A stretch of DNA of 52,113 nucleotides, from the NCBI GenBank assembly GCA_016744355.1, contig JADGEN010000016.1, positions 1 through 52,113 of the forward strand. Direction: 5' to 3'. Positions 19,292 through 28,902 of the stretch are shown piece by piece; positions within the stretch are counted from its first letter, which is position 1; every line of letters starts with the position of its first letter. The stretch comes from Halieaceae bacterium. GTDB lineage: Bacteria > Pseudomonadota > Gammaproteobacteria > Pseudomonadales > Halieaceae. Both the position numbers and the translations under genes were made by a program. Below the pieces are notes generated by a model. That model was not told where the DNA came from. It worked only from the letters and a program-made list of their open reading frames with translations, and ran no database searches.

Positions 19292-19870
19292 TTATTGTTG
19301 TAAGAAATTCTGCAGCAAGTCATGTCCGTGTGCAGTGAGAATAGACTCGGGATGGAACTGCACACCCTCAATGGGGAGTTCACGGTGGCGCAACCCCATA
19401 ATTTCGTCGAGATCGCCCGATTCTGTTTCGGTCCAGGCGGTTATTTCCAGCACATCCGGGAGACTTTCCTTCGCAACCACCAGAGAGTGGTAACGTGTTG
19501 CTTCAAACGGCTGGCTAAGCCCGTGAAAAACTCCCTGCCCGCGGTGATGTATGGGCGATGTCTTGCCATGCATCACCTTTGTGGCCCGCACGACTTCGCC
19601 ACCAAAAACCTGGCCAATACTTTGGTGGCCCAGGCAAATTCCCAATATCGGCAATTTGCCTGCCCACCGTCGCACTACCTCCATTGATATCCCCGCCTCA
19701 TTTGGCGTACAGGGGCCGGGAGACAAAACGATTCTTTCGGGAGCCAGAGTTGCGATCTCATCCACTGTGATTTCATCATTACGAACCACATGCACATCCG
19801 CACCCAGTTCGCCCAGATACTGCACAATGTTGTAAGTAAAGGAATCGTAGTTGTCTATCATTAGTAGCAT
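19292..19870 (-). CDS. trpG: Anthranilate synthase glutamine amidotransferase component
   Basis: 192 residues. Class I glutamine amidotransferase supplying ammonia to TrpE. The triad is complete: Cys79 in [10 protein letters not shown], with His173 and Glu175 in [19 protein letters not shown] and [14 protein letters not shown] are typical of TrpG/PabA. It may also serve 4-amino-4-deoxychorismate synthase, as in many bacteria, if no separate pabA exists. Begins 3 bp after trpE, implying translational coupling. Confidence 0.97.
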   Translation of the reverse strand: MLLMIDNYDSFTYNIVQYLGELGADVHVVRNDEITVDEIATLAPERIVLSPGPCTPNEAGISMEVVRRWAGKLPILGICLGHQSIGQVFGGEVVRATKVMHGKTSPIHHRGQGVFHGLSQPFEATRYHSLVVAKESLPDVLEITAWTETESGDLDEIMGLRHRELPIEGVQFHPESILTAHGHDLLQNFLQQ

Positions 19871-19873
19871 TGT

Positions 19874-21358
19874 TCAGTCCTCCCCCGCCAAAACCATGGC
19901 CGCAGCCCTGAACATGGCTCGCGCTTTATTCAGTGTTTCTTCCCACTCCAGCGTAGGTACAGAGTCGGCTACTACGCCGCCGCCGGCCTGCACATACAAC
20001 TTCTCATCTTTAATAACCGCTGTGCGAATGGCGATAGCAGTATCCATATCACCTGCCCAGGAGATATAGCCGACCGCGCCGCCATAGACACCGCGCTTTA
20101 CCGGCTCCAACTCGTCAATGATTTCCATAGCCCTAATCTTTGGCGCCCCACTGAGAGTTCCCGCGGGCAGGGTTGCGCGCAACACGTCGAGAGCAGACTT
20201 ACCCTGCTTCAGTTTGCCTGTAACATTGGAAACTATGTGCATCACGTGGGAGTAACGCTCAATCGTCATTTTATCGGTGAGTTCCACCGAACCAATCTCG
20301 GCGATTCGCCCCACATCGTTACGCCCCAGATCAATCAGCATCAGATGCTCGGCCAGTTCTTTGGGGTCGGCCAACAGTTCTGCTTCCAGGGCCTCGTCTT
20401 CGGCCTCGTTACTGCCGCGACGGCGCGTGCCCGCGATAGGCCTCACAGTGACAACCCCCTGTTCAACCCGCGCTAGAATTTCCGGCGATGAACCGACAAT
20501 ATGAAAATCGTCTAAATCAAGGTAGAACATGTAAGGCGATGGGTTGAGGTTGCGCAGTGCGCGATACAGATTAAGTGGCGGCGCGCTAAAAGGCAGCGCC
20601 ATTCGCTGGGAGGGCACTACCTGCATGACGTCCCCTGCCAATACGTATTCCTTAACCCGCTCCACTGCTGTCTCGTACTCGTCCTGGGTGAAATCAGATT
20701 CTGCCAGAGTCTCAAGAGCCAGGTCGGATGGAGGATCTAACACTACGTCGGGCAGTACGGGTACGGGAGCAGGAAGCCTCGCACTGAGCTGTGACAAACG
20801 GGACTTGGCCGATTCAAAAGCATTTTCTTCAGCCGGGTCGGCATTCACTATAAGACGGATGGTGCCGGCGAGATTGTCGAACACCAGTACTTCGTCAGAC
20901 ACCATTAACAGAATATCTGGCGTTCCCAACTGGTCTGGCGGTGTACTGGCGCGCAGGCGAGGCTCAACATATCGCACCGTGTCGTAGCCAAAATAACCCA
21001 CTAGCCCGCCGTGGAACACAGGCAGGTCTTGTTGCGGCGCGGCCTGATAACGGGCCTGAAATGCCTCGGTGTAGGCCAGCGGGTCAGCAACTTCTTCGCT
21101 CTCCACAAGCTTTCCATCCAGCCACTGCTCTGCGCGATGATCGAATATCTTTAGCAGTCTGCGACAGGGTAGGCCGATGATTGAGTATCGACCCCACTTC
21201 TCACCCCCCTGCACAGATTCAAAAAAGTAGGAATACGGGCCTTCGGCGAGCTTGCGGTACACGCTCAGGGGCGTGTCCAGGTCGGCCAGCACTTCGGTGC
21301 TGACGGGTATGCGGTTAAAACCCTGTTGTGCCAGGGCGGCAAAGTCTTGCGAGTTCAT
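19874..21358 (-). CDS. trpE: Anthranilate synthase component I
   Basis: 494 residues. Converts chorismate and ammonia to anthranilate. The N-terminal region carries the tryptophan-feedback site ([16 protein letters not shown], the LLES-like motif). The C-terminal chorismate-binding domain has [19 protein letters not shown], and [23 protein letters not shown] lies 7 bases before the ATG. First structural gene of trpEGDC, preceded by a leader peptide. In P. aeruginosa trpE is separated from trpGDC by the pyocin cluster; here all four are contiguous. Confidence 0.98.
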   Translation of the reverse strand: MNSQDFAALAQQGFNRIPVSTEVLADLDTPLSVYRKLAEGPYSYFFESVQGGEKWGRYSIIGLPCRRLLKIFDHRAEQWLDGKLVESEEVADPLAYTEAFQARYQAAPQQDLPVFHGGLVGYFGYDTVRYVEPRLRASTPPDQLGTPDILLMVSDEVLVFDNLAGTIRLIVNADPAEENAFESAKSRLSQLSARLPAPVPVLPDVVLDPPSDLALETLAESDFTQDEYETAVERVKEYVLAGDVMQVVPSQRMALPFSAPPLNLYRALRNLNPSPYMFYLDLDDFHIVGSSPEILARVEQGVVTVRPIAGTRRRGSNEAEDEALEAELLADPKELAEHLMLIDLGRNDVGRIAEIGSVELTDKMTIERYSHVMHIVSNVTGKLKQGKSALDVLRATLPAGTLSGAPKIRAMEIIDELEPVKRGVYGGAVGYISWAGDMDTAIAIRTAVIKDEKLYVQAGGGVVADSVPTLEWEETLNKARAMFRAAAMVLAGED

Positions 21359-21389
21359 GATCTGTTCCTGGAAGATTTGTTTAGCGTGT

Positions 21390-21427
21390 GCCTTTGCAGG
21401 CGCGATGAAACCGTGGCTACCATCGCC
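21390..21427 (-). promoter_or_regulatory. Two mutually exclusive hairpins in the trp leader
   Basis: In the transcript, the segment covering the Trp codons (complement of 21421-21427, GGCGATG) can pair with the complement of 21399-21407 (CATCGCGCC, one bulged G). The same second segment can instead pair downstream (complement of 21390-21401, GCCT-GCAA-AGGC, extendable with G-U pairs). A ribosome stalled at the Trp codons would block the first pairing and free the second. I see no U-run after the second hairpin, so whether this switch acts on termination or on trpE translation is unclear. Confidence 0.45.
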
Positions 21428-21485
21428 AGCAGGTGACCTCTCTCATCGACGGGGTGCCGAGTGATTTACGCTTTGCCGTTTGCAC
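21417..21485 (-). CDS. trpL: trp operon leader peptide (22 codons, ends Trp-Arg-Trp)
   Basis: On the minus strand a GTG at 21485-21483, preceded by GGAGAG, opens a 22-codon frame. It ends in Cys-Trp-Arg-Trp and a TAG at 21419-21417, 58 bp before the trpE ATG. A shorter version from the internal ATG at 21446 would have 9 residues (MREVTCWRW). Two Trp codons among the last three, directly upstream of trpE, are the hallmark of a trp attenuation leader. The distance from the likely transcript start (about 21507) to trpE, about 150 nt, also fits known trp leaders. Confidence 0.72.
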   Translation of the reverse strand: MQTAKRKSLGTPSMREVTCWRW

Positions 21486-21513
21486 AGCTCTCTCCAAGGT
21501 TGTGGGAATTGGT

Positions 21514-21519
21514 ATTGTA
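21514..21519 (-). promoter_or_regulatory. Candidate -10 element of the trp promoter
   Basis: TACAAT on the minus strand, about 30 bases before the GTG of the leader peptide and 25 bases after the end of rpe. No convincing -35 box is visible at the right distance, so a weak or activator-dependent promoter is inferred. I see no E. coli-type TrpR operator. Confidence 0.3.
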
Positions 21520-21544
21520 CATGGGTTTTTGGTTTTGAGTAGTG

Positions 21545-22213
21545 CTACACCGTGCTTAACTGCTCCCGCATTTTCGCGATAACTTCTGCGTAATCCGGGG
21601 CATTAAAAATAGCTGAACCAGCCACAAAGGTATCAGCGCCCGCCGCGGCAATATCGGCGATATTATTCACAGTGACACCGCCGTCAACTTCGAGGCGGAT
21701 GTCGTAACCAGAATTGTCGATGAGCTCGCGAGCTTCACGTAGTTTATCCAAAGTGGAAGGGATAAACGATTGACCACCGAAGCCCGGATTAACCGACATC
21801 AATAAAATCATGTCCACTTTGTCTATCAAGTATTTAAGAGTATCCAGGCCCACGTGCGGGTTGAGTACCAAACCCGACTTACAACCCGCTTCGCGAATCA
21901 TTTGCAGTGAGCGGTCAACATGCGTCGAAGCATCGGGATGGAAGGTGATATAGCTGGCGCCAGCTCTGGCGAAATCGCCAATCATGCTATTCACTGGACT
22001 GACCATAAGGTGAACGTCAATGTCAGCAGTTACACCGTGATCGCGCAACGCTTTGCAGACCATGGGGCCTATGGTCAAGTTGGGCACATAATGATTATCC
22101 ATCACATCGAAATGCACTACATCGGCACCGGCGGCCAGCACGTTGTCGACTTCTTCTCCCAAACGGGCAAAGTCGGCGGAGAGTATGGAAGGTGCTATAA
22201 GGAAGTCGCGCAT
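21545..22213 (-). CDS. rpe: Ribulose-phosphate 3-epimerase
   Basis: 222 residues. Interconverts ribulose-5-phosphate and xylulose-5-phosphate in the pentose phosphate pathway. TIM barrel with [33 protein letters not shown] (metal ligands His, Asp), [14 protein letters not shown] and EVDGGV. It lies upstream of trpE, but the phosphoglycolate phosphatase gene gph, usually between them, is absent. Confidence 0.98.
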   Translation of the reverse strand: MRDFLIAPSILSADFARLGEEVDNVLAAGADVVHFDVMDNHYVPNLTIGPMVCKALRDHGVTADIDVHLMVSPVNSMIGDFARAGASYITFHPDASTHVDRSLQMIREAGCKSGLVLNPHVGLDTLKYLIDKVDMILLMSVNPGFGGQSFIPSTLDKLREARELIDNSGYDIRLEVDGGVTVNNIADIAAAGADTFVAGSAIFNAPDYAEVIAKMREQLSTV

Positions 22214-22312
22214 TGCTTGGGGCTCCGATGAAAAGGGTTGTGGGTTTGGCGCGGGCTATTCTAGCGCAAAATGCTGCGGCTTGTGCCCGATCCTGGCATT
22301 ACAGGTACCTTT

Positions 22313-23005
22313 CTATTCAAGGGCAGCACTTGTAAGCTTCTTATCCAGTATTTTCAGACGCTGCGGAGTACCTACATCTACCCAGTCGCCCGGGTAATAC
22401 TCCCCGCTGACACTGCCTGCTTGAATTGCCCTGTCCAATAAAGGACGCAAAGCCAGCTTTCCCTGTGGTTCTCCTGAAAAAAAGCGTGGACTGTACAGGC
22501 CGACCCCGGCGTAGGTGTATCCCATCGCACTGGATTCTTTCAAACTAACAGTCCCACTTGCATCCATAGAAAAGTCTCCCAACGGGTGCTGCGCTGGATT
22601 ATCCACAAATACCAGATGAGCGTCATTCTTGTCAGCGTCCAGCTCTCGATATGTCAAATGCTCAAAGGGATAGTCGGTCCAGACATCGCCGTTAACTACC
22701 ATAAAGGGGCTGTCGCCTAACAATTTCAAAGCCTTGATTATTCCTCCCGCTGTTTCAAGCGGTACAGACTCTTGCGAGTACGCAATAGACACGCCCCAGC
22801 GCTGTCCGTCACCGCAGTAATCCATTATTTGCTGGCCAAGATGAGAGACGTTTATTACCAGTTCATGAAGTCCAAGAACGGCCAGGCGGCGAATATGGTG
22901 CTCGATGAGCGGCATCTCTCCAACTTCTAATAAAGGCTTGGGCGTGTGATTGGTGAGCGGCCGCATACGCTCCCCAACGCCGGCGGCCAGCAACATAACC
23001 TTCAT
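22313..23005 (-). CDS. murU: N-acetylmuramate alpha-1-phosphate uridylyltransferase
   Basis: 230 residues. Nucleotidyltransferase of the GlmU/RfbA fold beginning MKVMLLAAGVGERMRPLTNHTPKPLLEVG, the sugar-nucleotide signature, with VVNGDVWTDYPFEHL carrying the metal Asp. Together with AmgK it makes UDP-MurNAc from recovered MurNAc, a peptidoglycan-recycling shortcut bypassing MurA/MurB (and so linked to intrinsic fosfomycin resistance in Pseudomonas). Overlaps amgK by 4 bp. Confidence 0.9.
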   Translation of the reverse strand: MKVMLLAAGVGERMRPLTNHTPKPLLEVGEMPLIEHHIRRLAVLGLHELVINVSHLGQQIMDYCGDGQRWGVSIAYSQESVPLETAGGIIKALKLLGDSPFMVVNGDVWTDYPFEHLTYRELDADKNDAHLVFVDNPAQHPLGDFSMDASGTVSLKESSAMGYTYAGVGLYSPRFFSGEPQGKLALRPLLDRAIQAGSVSGEYYPGDWVDVGTPQRLKILDKKLTSAALE

Positions 23006-24048
23006 GTTTTTCCGCTCCAGGTTTGCTGCGCAACCCGTGGCGATATTCGCAGTTCAAACCAGGCTTTGAACTGCGCAAATACAGGCTGCTGTGGTGCATA
23101 TTTTTGCAGTATTTCTTCGACGTAAGCGATAACCACAGGCAGATCGCCCAGATAGCCTGGCTTACCGTCACGCAGGTGTAAGCGGGCAAACGTACCCAGA
23201 ACTTTGATATGGCGTTGCAGGCCCATCCAATCGAACCAGCGCACAAACTGACTTTCATCGTCCCCCACCCAATGTCCCTGGGCACCCAGTTGCGCGCGGT
23301 ATGCGAGCGCCCACGCCTCAACCTGTTCCACGGGCCATCGAACGTAGCAGTCTCGCAATAGTGACACCAGATCATAGGTAATAGGCCCCAGCACAGCATC
23401 CTGGAAATCGATGAGCGCTATTTCTCCATGGTCCAGTAACATCATATTGCGGCTGTGAAAGTCTCGATGCACCAGGACACGCGGTTGCTCCAACGCCGAA
23501 TCCATTAGAAACTTGCCAAACTTGTGCAGCAAATCCTGCTCCTGCGCACTTATCGACAAGCCCAACAGGGCCTGGGCAAACCAAATAGGAAAACGTTCCA
23601 GCTCTTCAGTAAGCAGCGTCACATCGTATTGGGGAAAATCCAGTCTTCCGACATCTACCGTCGCCATTTTATGCAGCAACTCAAAAGCCTGACCGTAATA
23701 GCCATCAACGGTGTCGGCATTGAGTTCCGGCAACAGGGTTCGATCGCCCAGGTCCTGCAATAGCAGGTAACCTTTGACGTAGTCAACCGCGAGGACCTGA
23801 GGCACGGCTATACGAGCCTTGGCCAGCAGCTCGCCCATCGCGACAAAAGCTTCATTTTTCTCTGTGGCAGGAGGAGCTTGCGCCACAATATAACTGTCAG
23901 CGCCGGTATCCAGACGAAAATACCTGCGATTACTGGCATCACCGGCAACCACGCTAAAATCGTTACAAATAGCCTCGCCGACGGATGAAGGAGGCAGGGA
24001 CTCCATCGCCCAGGGGAGCAGATCTAGCGGAACAGGGCGCTGAGCCAT
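23002..24048 (-). CDS. amgK: Anomeric MurNAc/GlcNAc kinase
   Basis: 348 residues. Aminoglycoside-phosphotransferase-like kinase with VLVHRDFHSRNMML (catalytic loop, Asp as base) and IALIDFQDAVLGP (metal Asp). In the family it phosphorylates the anomeric hydroxyl of MurNAc and GlcNAc for peptidoglycan recycling, feeding MurU. Coupled to murU by a 4-bp overlap and divergent from lptD, the same arrangement as PA0595-PA0597 in P. aeruginosa, which supports the assignment. Confidence 0.9.
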   Translation of the reverse strand: MAQRPVPLDLLPWAMESLPPSSVGEAICNDFSVVAGDASNRRYFRLDTGADSYIVAQAPPATEKNEAFVAMGELLAKARIAVPQVLAVDYVKGYLLLQDLGDRTLLPELNADTVDGYYGQAFELLHKMATVDVGRLDFPQYDVTLLTEELERFPIWFAQALLGLSISAQEQDLLHKFGKFLMDSALEQPRVLVHRDFHSRNMMLLDHGEIALIDFQDAVLGPITYDLVSLLRDCYVRWPVEQVEAWALAYRAQLGAQGHWVGDDESQFVRWFDWMGLQRHIKVLGTFARLHLRDGKPGYLGDLPVVIAYVEEILQKYAPQQPVFAQFKAWFELRISPRVAQQTWSGKT

Positions 24049-24139
24049 ATACGTTTTATACCTTTACTGTAGATTGTATGTTGTCGAGTGAAGAGCGCAA
24101 CTCAAATATTGACGGACAAAAACGCAGGGATGCATTACT

Positions 24140-26551
24140 ATGCATGCTCCGAACACAAACTTCTCTGACGCCACTTTAACCCCCGACTCAATGACAGCTC
24201 ATTCCGCCAGAATTTTAATACGCATGACGGTTCTACCGCTGTGTCTTGCGCTGCCCTTGTCTTCGCATGCACAGGATAGCAACCAATTGGATTGGTCTCC
24301 AATCGAAGCTGTGCCCCAGACACTGCGCGACGCCCAGTGTGAGCAATGTGAAGGTCGATATATCGACCCGTTGGCAGGTGAAGACACAAGCATCCCCCCG
24401 GAAGAGCAGAAAATACACGGCACTGCTCAAAGCACAGAAATGCTGGGCAATAATATCACTCTGTCAGGTGGTGTGGTTCTGAAGCAAGGCTACAGGATAC
24501 TTCAGGGCGACACGGCCACCATCGACCGCGAAGCCCAATCCGGGACCCTTGTTGGCAATATCACTATCCGGGAGCCAGGTGTACTTCTACGCGGAGAGAG
24601 GGCAGATTTTTCTGCACAGAATGACGAAGCCAGCATCAACGACAGCCAATTCGTACTCCATGAGCAACACCTACGCGGCCAGGCCGACACATTGGTGCGC
24701 GACAAAGACGGCCTGATACACATTGAGCAAGGCGAAATCAGTTACTGCGCGCCCGATGACAAAGACTGGGCCATAACCGCCGACAAAATGACGCTGGACA
24801 CCGATGAGGGTGTGGGAGTCGCTCGGGGAGCAAAACTCAGGGTTGGCGATGTGCCCGTCATCTACTTGCCCTGGATGAGCTTCCCCCTGGATGACCGGCG
24901 CAAGTCGGGCTTACTGTGGCCCAATATCGGTAACGACAGCAAAGGCGGGCTGGATATTTCTGCCCCCATTTACCTCAACCTCGCGCCCAACTACGACGCT
25001 CTCTACACACCGCGCTTTATTGAAGAGCGCGGCCTAAACCATGAGCTGAAAACACGTTATCTGGGGGATACCATTGGAGAGTGGGCTATTGGCGGCGCCT
25101 ACATGGATTCCGACAAGCTCTATGAGGACGAGTTTCCCGACGCTGGCAGCTCTGATCGCTGGATTGGCATCGTAAAACACAAAGGCCTTATCAATCAGCG
25201 CTGGCGCTCCACTGTCGACTACAGCAAAGCCAGCGATGTGAATTACATCAAAGACCTGAACAGCTCGAGCCTGGACAGTACGCGCCAAACCGCCCTACTG
25301 CAACGAGGCGCCATCGACTATCTGGGAGACGACTGGTTGGTGCAAATGGAAGTACAGCAGTTCCAGACACTGGCAGACGACATCAACGATGATTACAAGA
25401 AACTGCCCCAGTTCAACTTGCAATACCGGGGCCGCAGCGAACCATTCAGCTTCAACCCGCTACTGTTTGCACAGTACTCTAATTTTGACACCGACCTGAG
25501 CCGGGTTACCGGCGAACGCTATTATGCCGAGGCAGGTGTTGAATACCCTATGCAATGGCAGCAAGGTTATCTGACTCCGCGAGTTAAATACCGCGCACTG
25601 GAATATAAGTTAGAGGAGGGAGCACTTCCTCTGCAAGACAAAAGCCCCTCCTCATCGTCTGCCCTGGCGAGCGTGGATGGTGGCCTGTTTTTTGAGCGCT
25701 CAACCAGCTTTGCTGGCAATGGCTATTTGCAGACCCTGGAACCTCGGTTGTTCTACCTCTATAGCGAATATGACGAGCAGCTGAACCAACCAGACTTTGA
25801 TAGTGCGGAACTCACATTCACTTACAATCAACTGTTTCGAGAAACCCGTTTTAGCGGCCGCGATCGCCTCGATGACGCCAATCAGGCAGCAGCGGGACTC
25901 ACCACACGATTTATTGGCGATGATGACGGCCATGAATACGGCAGTGCCAGCATTGGCCAAATCTATTACTTCAAAGATCGCAAGGTGCGCCTGCGCCCCA
26001 TAGACGCAGTACTCGACACGTCCCGTTCAGAACTGGCAGCCGAGCTCCACTACAGCCCCGGGGATTTTCTGGACATCCGCGGCAATGTGATCTGGGACCC
26101 CTACGAAAACCGTGCCAATAGCAGCAGCCTGCAGGCTAATTTGAAAACAGAGAACGGCGCTCTGTTTAACGCGGGCTACACATTCCGCCGCCCAATGGGC
26201 ACATTTTCGGCGATACAGTCCAACACCGAACAAGTAAACTTCTCTACTTACCTGCCTGTGTGGTCGAACTGGAGTGCCTTTGCCAGCTTCAGCTATAGCC
26301 TGGAGGCCAAAACAGACATAGAAGATATGTTTGGCCTGGAATATGACAACTGCTGCTGGACAGTACGAGTCCTACATCTACAGTATTTCGATAATGTTGC
26401 CGGAGAAGTTCCCGACTATTCCAACCCCAATCTGGAAAAGGAGAAGTCTACGCAAGTCCAATTTGTACTCAAAGGCATGGGCGGCTATGGCAGCCGTGTT
26501 TCTGGTATTCTAAAGGAAATGATTAGAGGTTATGAAGAACGTGAGTATTAA
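24140..26551 (+). CDS. lptD: LPS-assembly outer-membrane protein LptD
   Basis: 803 residues. Outer-membrane beta-barrel that with LptE inserts lipopolysaccharide into the outer leaflet. A signal region ends near SSHAQ (residue 45). The OstA-like jellyroll follows (about 95-240), then the large barrel (DRRKSGLLWPNIG onwards). The disulfide cysteines are in place: Cys67 and Cys70 at the N-terminus, one in ISYCAPDD, and the CC pair in DNCCWTVRV. Start at 24140 has CAGGGA upstream; an internal ATG at 24191 would give a tidier signal peptide but has no ribosome site. Overlaps surA by 20 bp. Confidence 0.96.
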   Translation: MHAPNTNFSDATLTPDSMTAHSARILIRMTVLPLCLALPLSSHAQDSNQLDWSPIEAVPQTLRDAQCEQCEGRYIDPLAGEDTSIPPEEQKIHGTAQSTEMLGNNITLSGGVVLKQGYRILQGDTATIDREAQSGTLVGNITIREPGVLLRGERADFSAQNDEASINDSQFVLHEQHLRGQADTLVRDKDGLIHIEQGEISYCAPDDKDWAITADKMTLDTDEGVGVARGAKLRVGDVPVIYLPWMSFPLDDRRKSGLLWPNIGNDSKGGLDISAPIYLNLAPNYDALYTPRFIEERGLNHELKTRYLGDTIGEWAIGGAYMDSDKLYEDEFPDAGSSDRWIGIVKHKGLINQRWRSTVDYSKASDVNYIKDLNSSSLDSTRQTALLQRGAIDYLGDDWLVQMEVQQFQTLADDINDDYKKLPQFNLQYRGRSEPFSFNPLLFAQYSNFDTDLSRVTGERYYAEAGVEYPMQWQQGYLTPRVKYRALEYKLEEGALPLQDKSPSSSSALASVDGGLFFERSTSFAGNGYLQTLEPRLFYLYSEYDEQLNQPDFDSAELTFTYNQLFRETRFSGRDRLDDANQAAAGLTTRFIGDDDGHEYGSASIGQIYYFKDRKVRLRPIDAVLDTSRSELAAELHYSPGDFLDIRGNVIWDPYENRANSSSLQANLKTENGALFNAGYTFRRPMGTFSAIQSNTEQVNFSTYLPVWSNWSAFASFSYSLEAKTDIEDMFGLEYDNCCWTVRVLHLQYFDNVAGEVPDYSNPNLEKEKSTQVQFVLKGMGGYGSRVSGILKEMIRGYEEREY

Positions 26552-27818
26552 AGCACTAGTAGTGGCGGCATGCCTGACATTGAGCGTTGTTGCGCCTACC
26601 ACCCATAGCGCCACCGAGATACTGGACCAGGTTGTGGCCATAGTGGATGAAGACGTCATCATGGCCAGCGAACTGCGTGAGAGGCTCGCCTCTGTCACCC
26701 AGAACCTCAAGGCCCGCGGCATTGAAATGCCACCGGAAGACGAACTGGTAAGAGAAACTCTGGATCGCTTAATTCTGGAGAACATCCAATTGCAGCTGGC
26801 AGATCGAGTCGGTGTGCGCATCAGCGACGCCCAGCTCAATGCCGCATTGGGGCGCATGGCCGGACAAAACGGCATGAACCTTGAACAATTCAGGACTCGA
26901 TTGGAAGCAGAAGGCCAGTCTTACAATGCTGTGCGCACAGACGTTCGCCGCGAAATGTTGTTGCAGCGCGTACAGTCCGGTAACGTCAATCAACGCATTC
27001 AAATCACAGACCAGGAAATCGATAACTTCCTGCAAACAGAAGAAGGACAAAAACTCACTCAACCAGAATATCGCATAGTTCACGCCCTACTGCCCCTGAC
27101 CCCCGATGCCTCGGAAGCTGAGGTTGCCGAGGCGCAGCAATATGTGGACGAAATGATCATAAAGATCCGCTCCGGGCAGCCTTTTGACAGCGTCATCAGC
27201 GCCAGCAATGGCAAATATACGTTTAGCGGTGGCGACCTGGGCTGGCGCAAAACTGATGATTTACCCTCTTTGTTCAGTGAGGTAGCCCCCACGCTGAAAA
27301 AAGGTGAAGCCGCCGATCCCATTCGCAGCGACAGCGGCTTTCACCTTGTGTACATGGCAGACCTGCGCGGTGGAGAACAAATGGTCTCGCAGACAGAGGT
27401 GCGCCATATTCTGGTAAAACCTTCCGAAATTCTCACCGACGCACAGGCCGAGCAGTTGGTTATCGACCTGAAAAGCCGTATTGAAGCCGGCGAAGACTTT
27501 GGCGAATTGGCAAAAGAGTATTCCGAAGACATCGGTTCCGGCCAAGAGGGCGGAGATCTGGGCTGGACCATGAAAGGGCAAATGGTGCCTGAATTTGATG
27601 AGGCGATGGCCCGTGCCAAAATTGGCGAGATTAGCGACCCCATTCACAGCCAGTTCGGCTGGCATATCCTGGAAGTAACCGGTAGACGTGACCAGGACAT
27701 GACCGAGTTAGCCATTCGAGCCAAAGCGCGGGAGTATCTGCACAGCCGCAAATACCAGGAAGAGCTGGACGCCTGGTTACGCAAGATCCGCGATGAAGCC
27801 TTCGTCGATATCAAGTAA
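26532..27818 (+). CDS. surA: Periplasmic chaperone and peptidyl-prolyl isomerase SurA
   Basis: 428 residues. Signal peptide (MKNVSIKALVVAACLTLSVV), then the SurA N-terminal chaperone domain (about 29-165, DQVVAIVDEDVIMASELRER), then two parvulin domains at about 170-275 and 285-385, the second with VRHILVKPSEILTDAQAE and GGDLGWTMKGQMVPEFDEAM. It escorts outer-membrane proteins, including LptD, through the periplasm. The overlap with lptD couples synthesis of client and chaperone. Confidence 0.97.
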   Translation: MKNVSIKALVVAACLTLSVVAPTTHSATEILDQVVAIVDEDVIMASELRERLASVTQNLKARGIEMPPEDELVRETLDRLILENIQLQLADRVGVRISDAQLNAALGRMAGQNGMNLEQFRTRLEAEGQSYNAVRTDVRREMLLQRVQSGNVNQRIQITDQEIDNFLQTEEGQKLTQPEYRIVHALLPLTPDASEAEVAEAQQYVDEMIIKIRSGQPFDSVISASNGKYTFSGGDLGWRKTDDLPSLFSEVAPTLKKGEAADPIRSDSGFHLVYMADLRGGEQMVSQTEVRHILVKPSEILTDAQAEQLVIDLKSRIEAGEDFGELAKEYSEDIGSGQEGGDLGWTMKGQMVPEFDEAMARAKIGEISDPIHSQFGWHILEVTGRRDQDMTELAIRAKAREYLHSRKYQEELDAWLRKIRDEAFVDIK

Positions 27819-27830
27819 ACGGCCCTGGCC

Positions 27831-28889
27831 GTGAACAGCGCAGCGGTGATTCCACGCATCGCCATAACCGCGGGTGAACCGGCGGGAATTGGTCCGGATA
27901 TACTGCTGGCGTTAGCTGCCGCCGATCTACCTGTTTCAGCCGAGCTAGTGGCCATTGCGGATCCGCAGTTGTTGCAAGCACGCGCTAAGCTCCTGGGCTT
28001 GTCGGTACAACTGGAAGAAGTAGACCTGCATCAAGCCGCCTCCGCACATCGCGCGGGACACTTGAAAATACAACCGATACCTCTCGTCGCGCATAGTAGA
28101 CCGGGCGAGCTTAACCCTGAAAACGCGGGCTATGTATTAGCCACATTGCAAGCGGCAGTGGACGGTTGCCAAGGTGCTACAACAAGCACTGAGCTGCCAT
28201 CAACTCCCGATTTCGCAGCAATGGTGACCGCACCCGTACAAAAATCCGTCATCAACGATGCCGGTTTTCCTTTTTCGGGCCACACCGAATTTCTGGCCGA
28301 AGCCACCAACACAGACAAAGTAGTGATGATGCTGGCCACGCGGGAATTGCGCGTTGCGCTGGTTACCACTCACCTGCCATTGAGTGAGGTCCCGGATGCG
28401 ATTACTGAAGGTGTACTAAAACAAACCCTGAACATTCTGCACAATGACCTGCACCGAAAATTCGGACTACCCAATCCACGTATCGCTGTGCTGGGACTAA
28501 ACCCCCACGCTGGAGAAGGCGGTCACATGGGCCGGGAGGAAATCGACACGATTATCCCAGCGCTTGATTCGCTGCGTGCTCAGGGCATGGATCTGCTGGG
28601 ACCCCTGCCCGCAGACACCGCATTCAACCCCAAAGTTTTGGACGAGGTCGATGCAGTGCTGGCCATGTACCATGATCAGGGGTTGCCGGTTCTGAAGTAC
28701 AGCGGCTTTGGTGAGGCTGTTAACATTACTCTGGGGCTGCCCATAATCCGTACTTCGGTCGACCATGGCACAGCATTGGATCTGGCGGGCACAGGGAAGA
28801 CGAACGCAGGAAGCTTACTCAAAGCTATAGAGGTGGCAGTCGAACTGGTCAGAAAGAGTAACCACTTCGTCCAGACACAACTCAGATAG
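27831..28889 (+). CDS. pdxA: 4-hydroxythreonine-4-phosphate dehydrogenase
   Basis: 352 residues. NAD-dependent oxidation in the DXP-dependent pyridoxal phosphate pathway. Motifs are [25 protein letters not shown] (metal His), [16 protein letters not shown] (metal His), [12 protein letters not shown] and [15 protein letters not shown]. Start is a GTG at 27831, 12 bp after surA. In most relatives ksgA follows directly; here two ABC-export genes, galE and an antitoxin-like gene intervene. Confidence 0.96.
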   Translation: MNSAAVIPRIAITAGEPAGIGPDILLALAAADLPVSAELVAIADPQLLQARAKLLGLSVQLEEVDLHQAASAHRAGHLKIQPIPLVAHSRPGELNPENAGYVLATLQAAVDGCQGATTSTELPSTPDFAAMVTAPVQKSVINDAGFPFSGHTEFLAEATNTDKVVMMLATRELRVALVTTHLPLSEVPDAITEGVLKQTLNILHNDLHRKFGLPNPRIAVLGLNPHAGEGGHMGREEIDTIIPALDSLRAQGMDLLGPLPADTAFNPKVLDEVDAVLAMYHDQGLPVLKYSGFGEAVNITLGLPIIRTSVDHGTALDLAGTGKTNAGSLLKAIEVAVELVRKSNHFVQTQLR

Positions 28890-28902
28890 GTCCATTTCAG
28901 GT

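Noticed and set aside
21358..21400. Classical rho-independent trp attenuator before trpE
   Set aside because: A small hairpin exists, but no U-tract follows it on the transcript.
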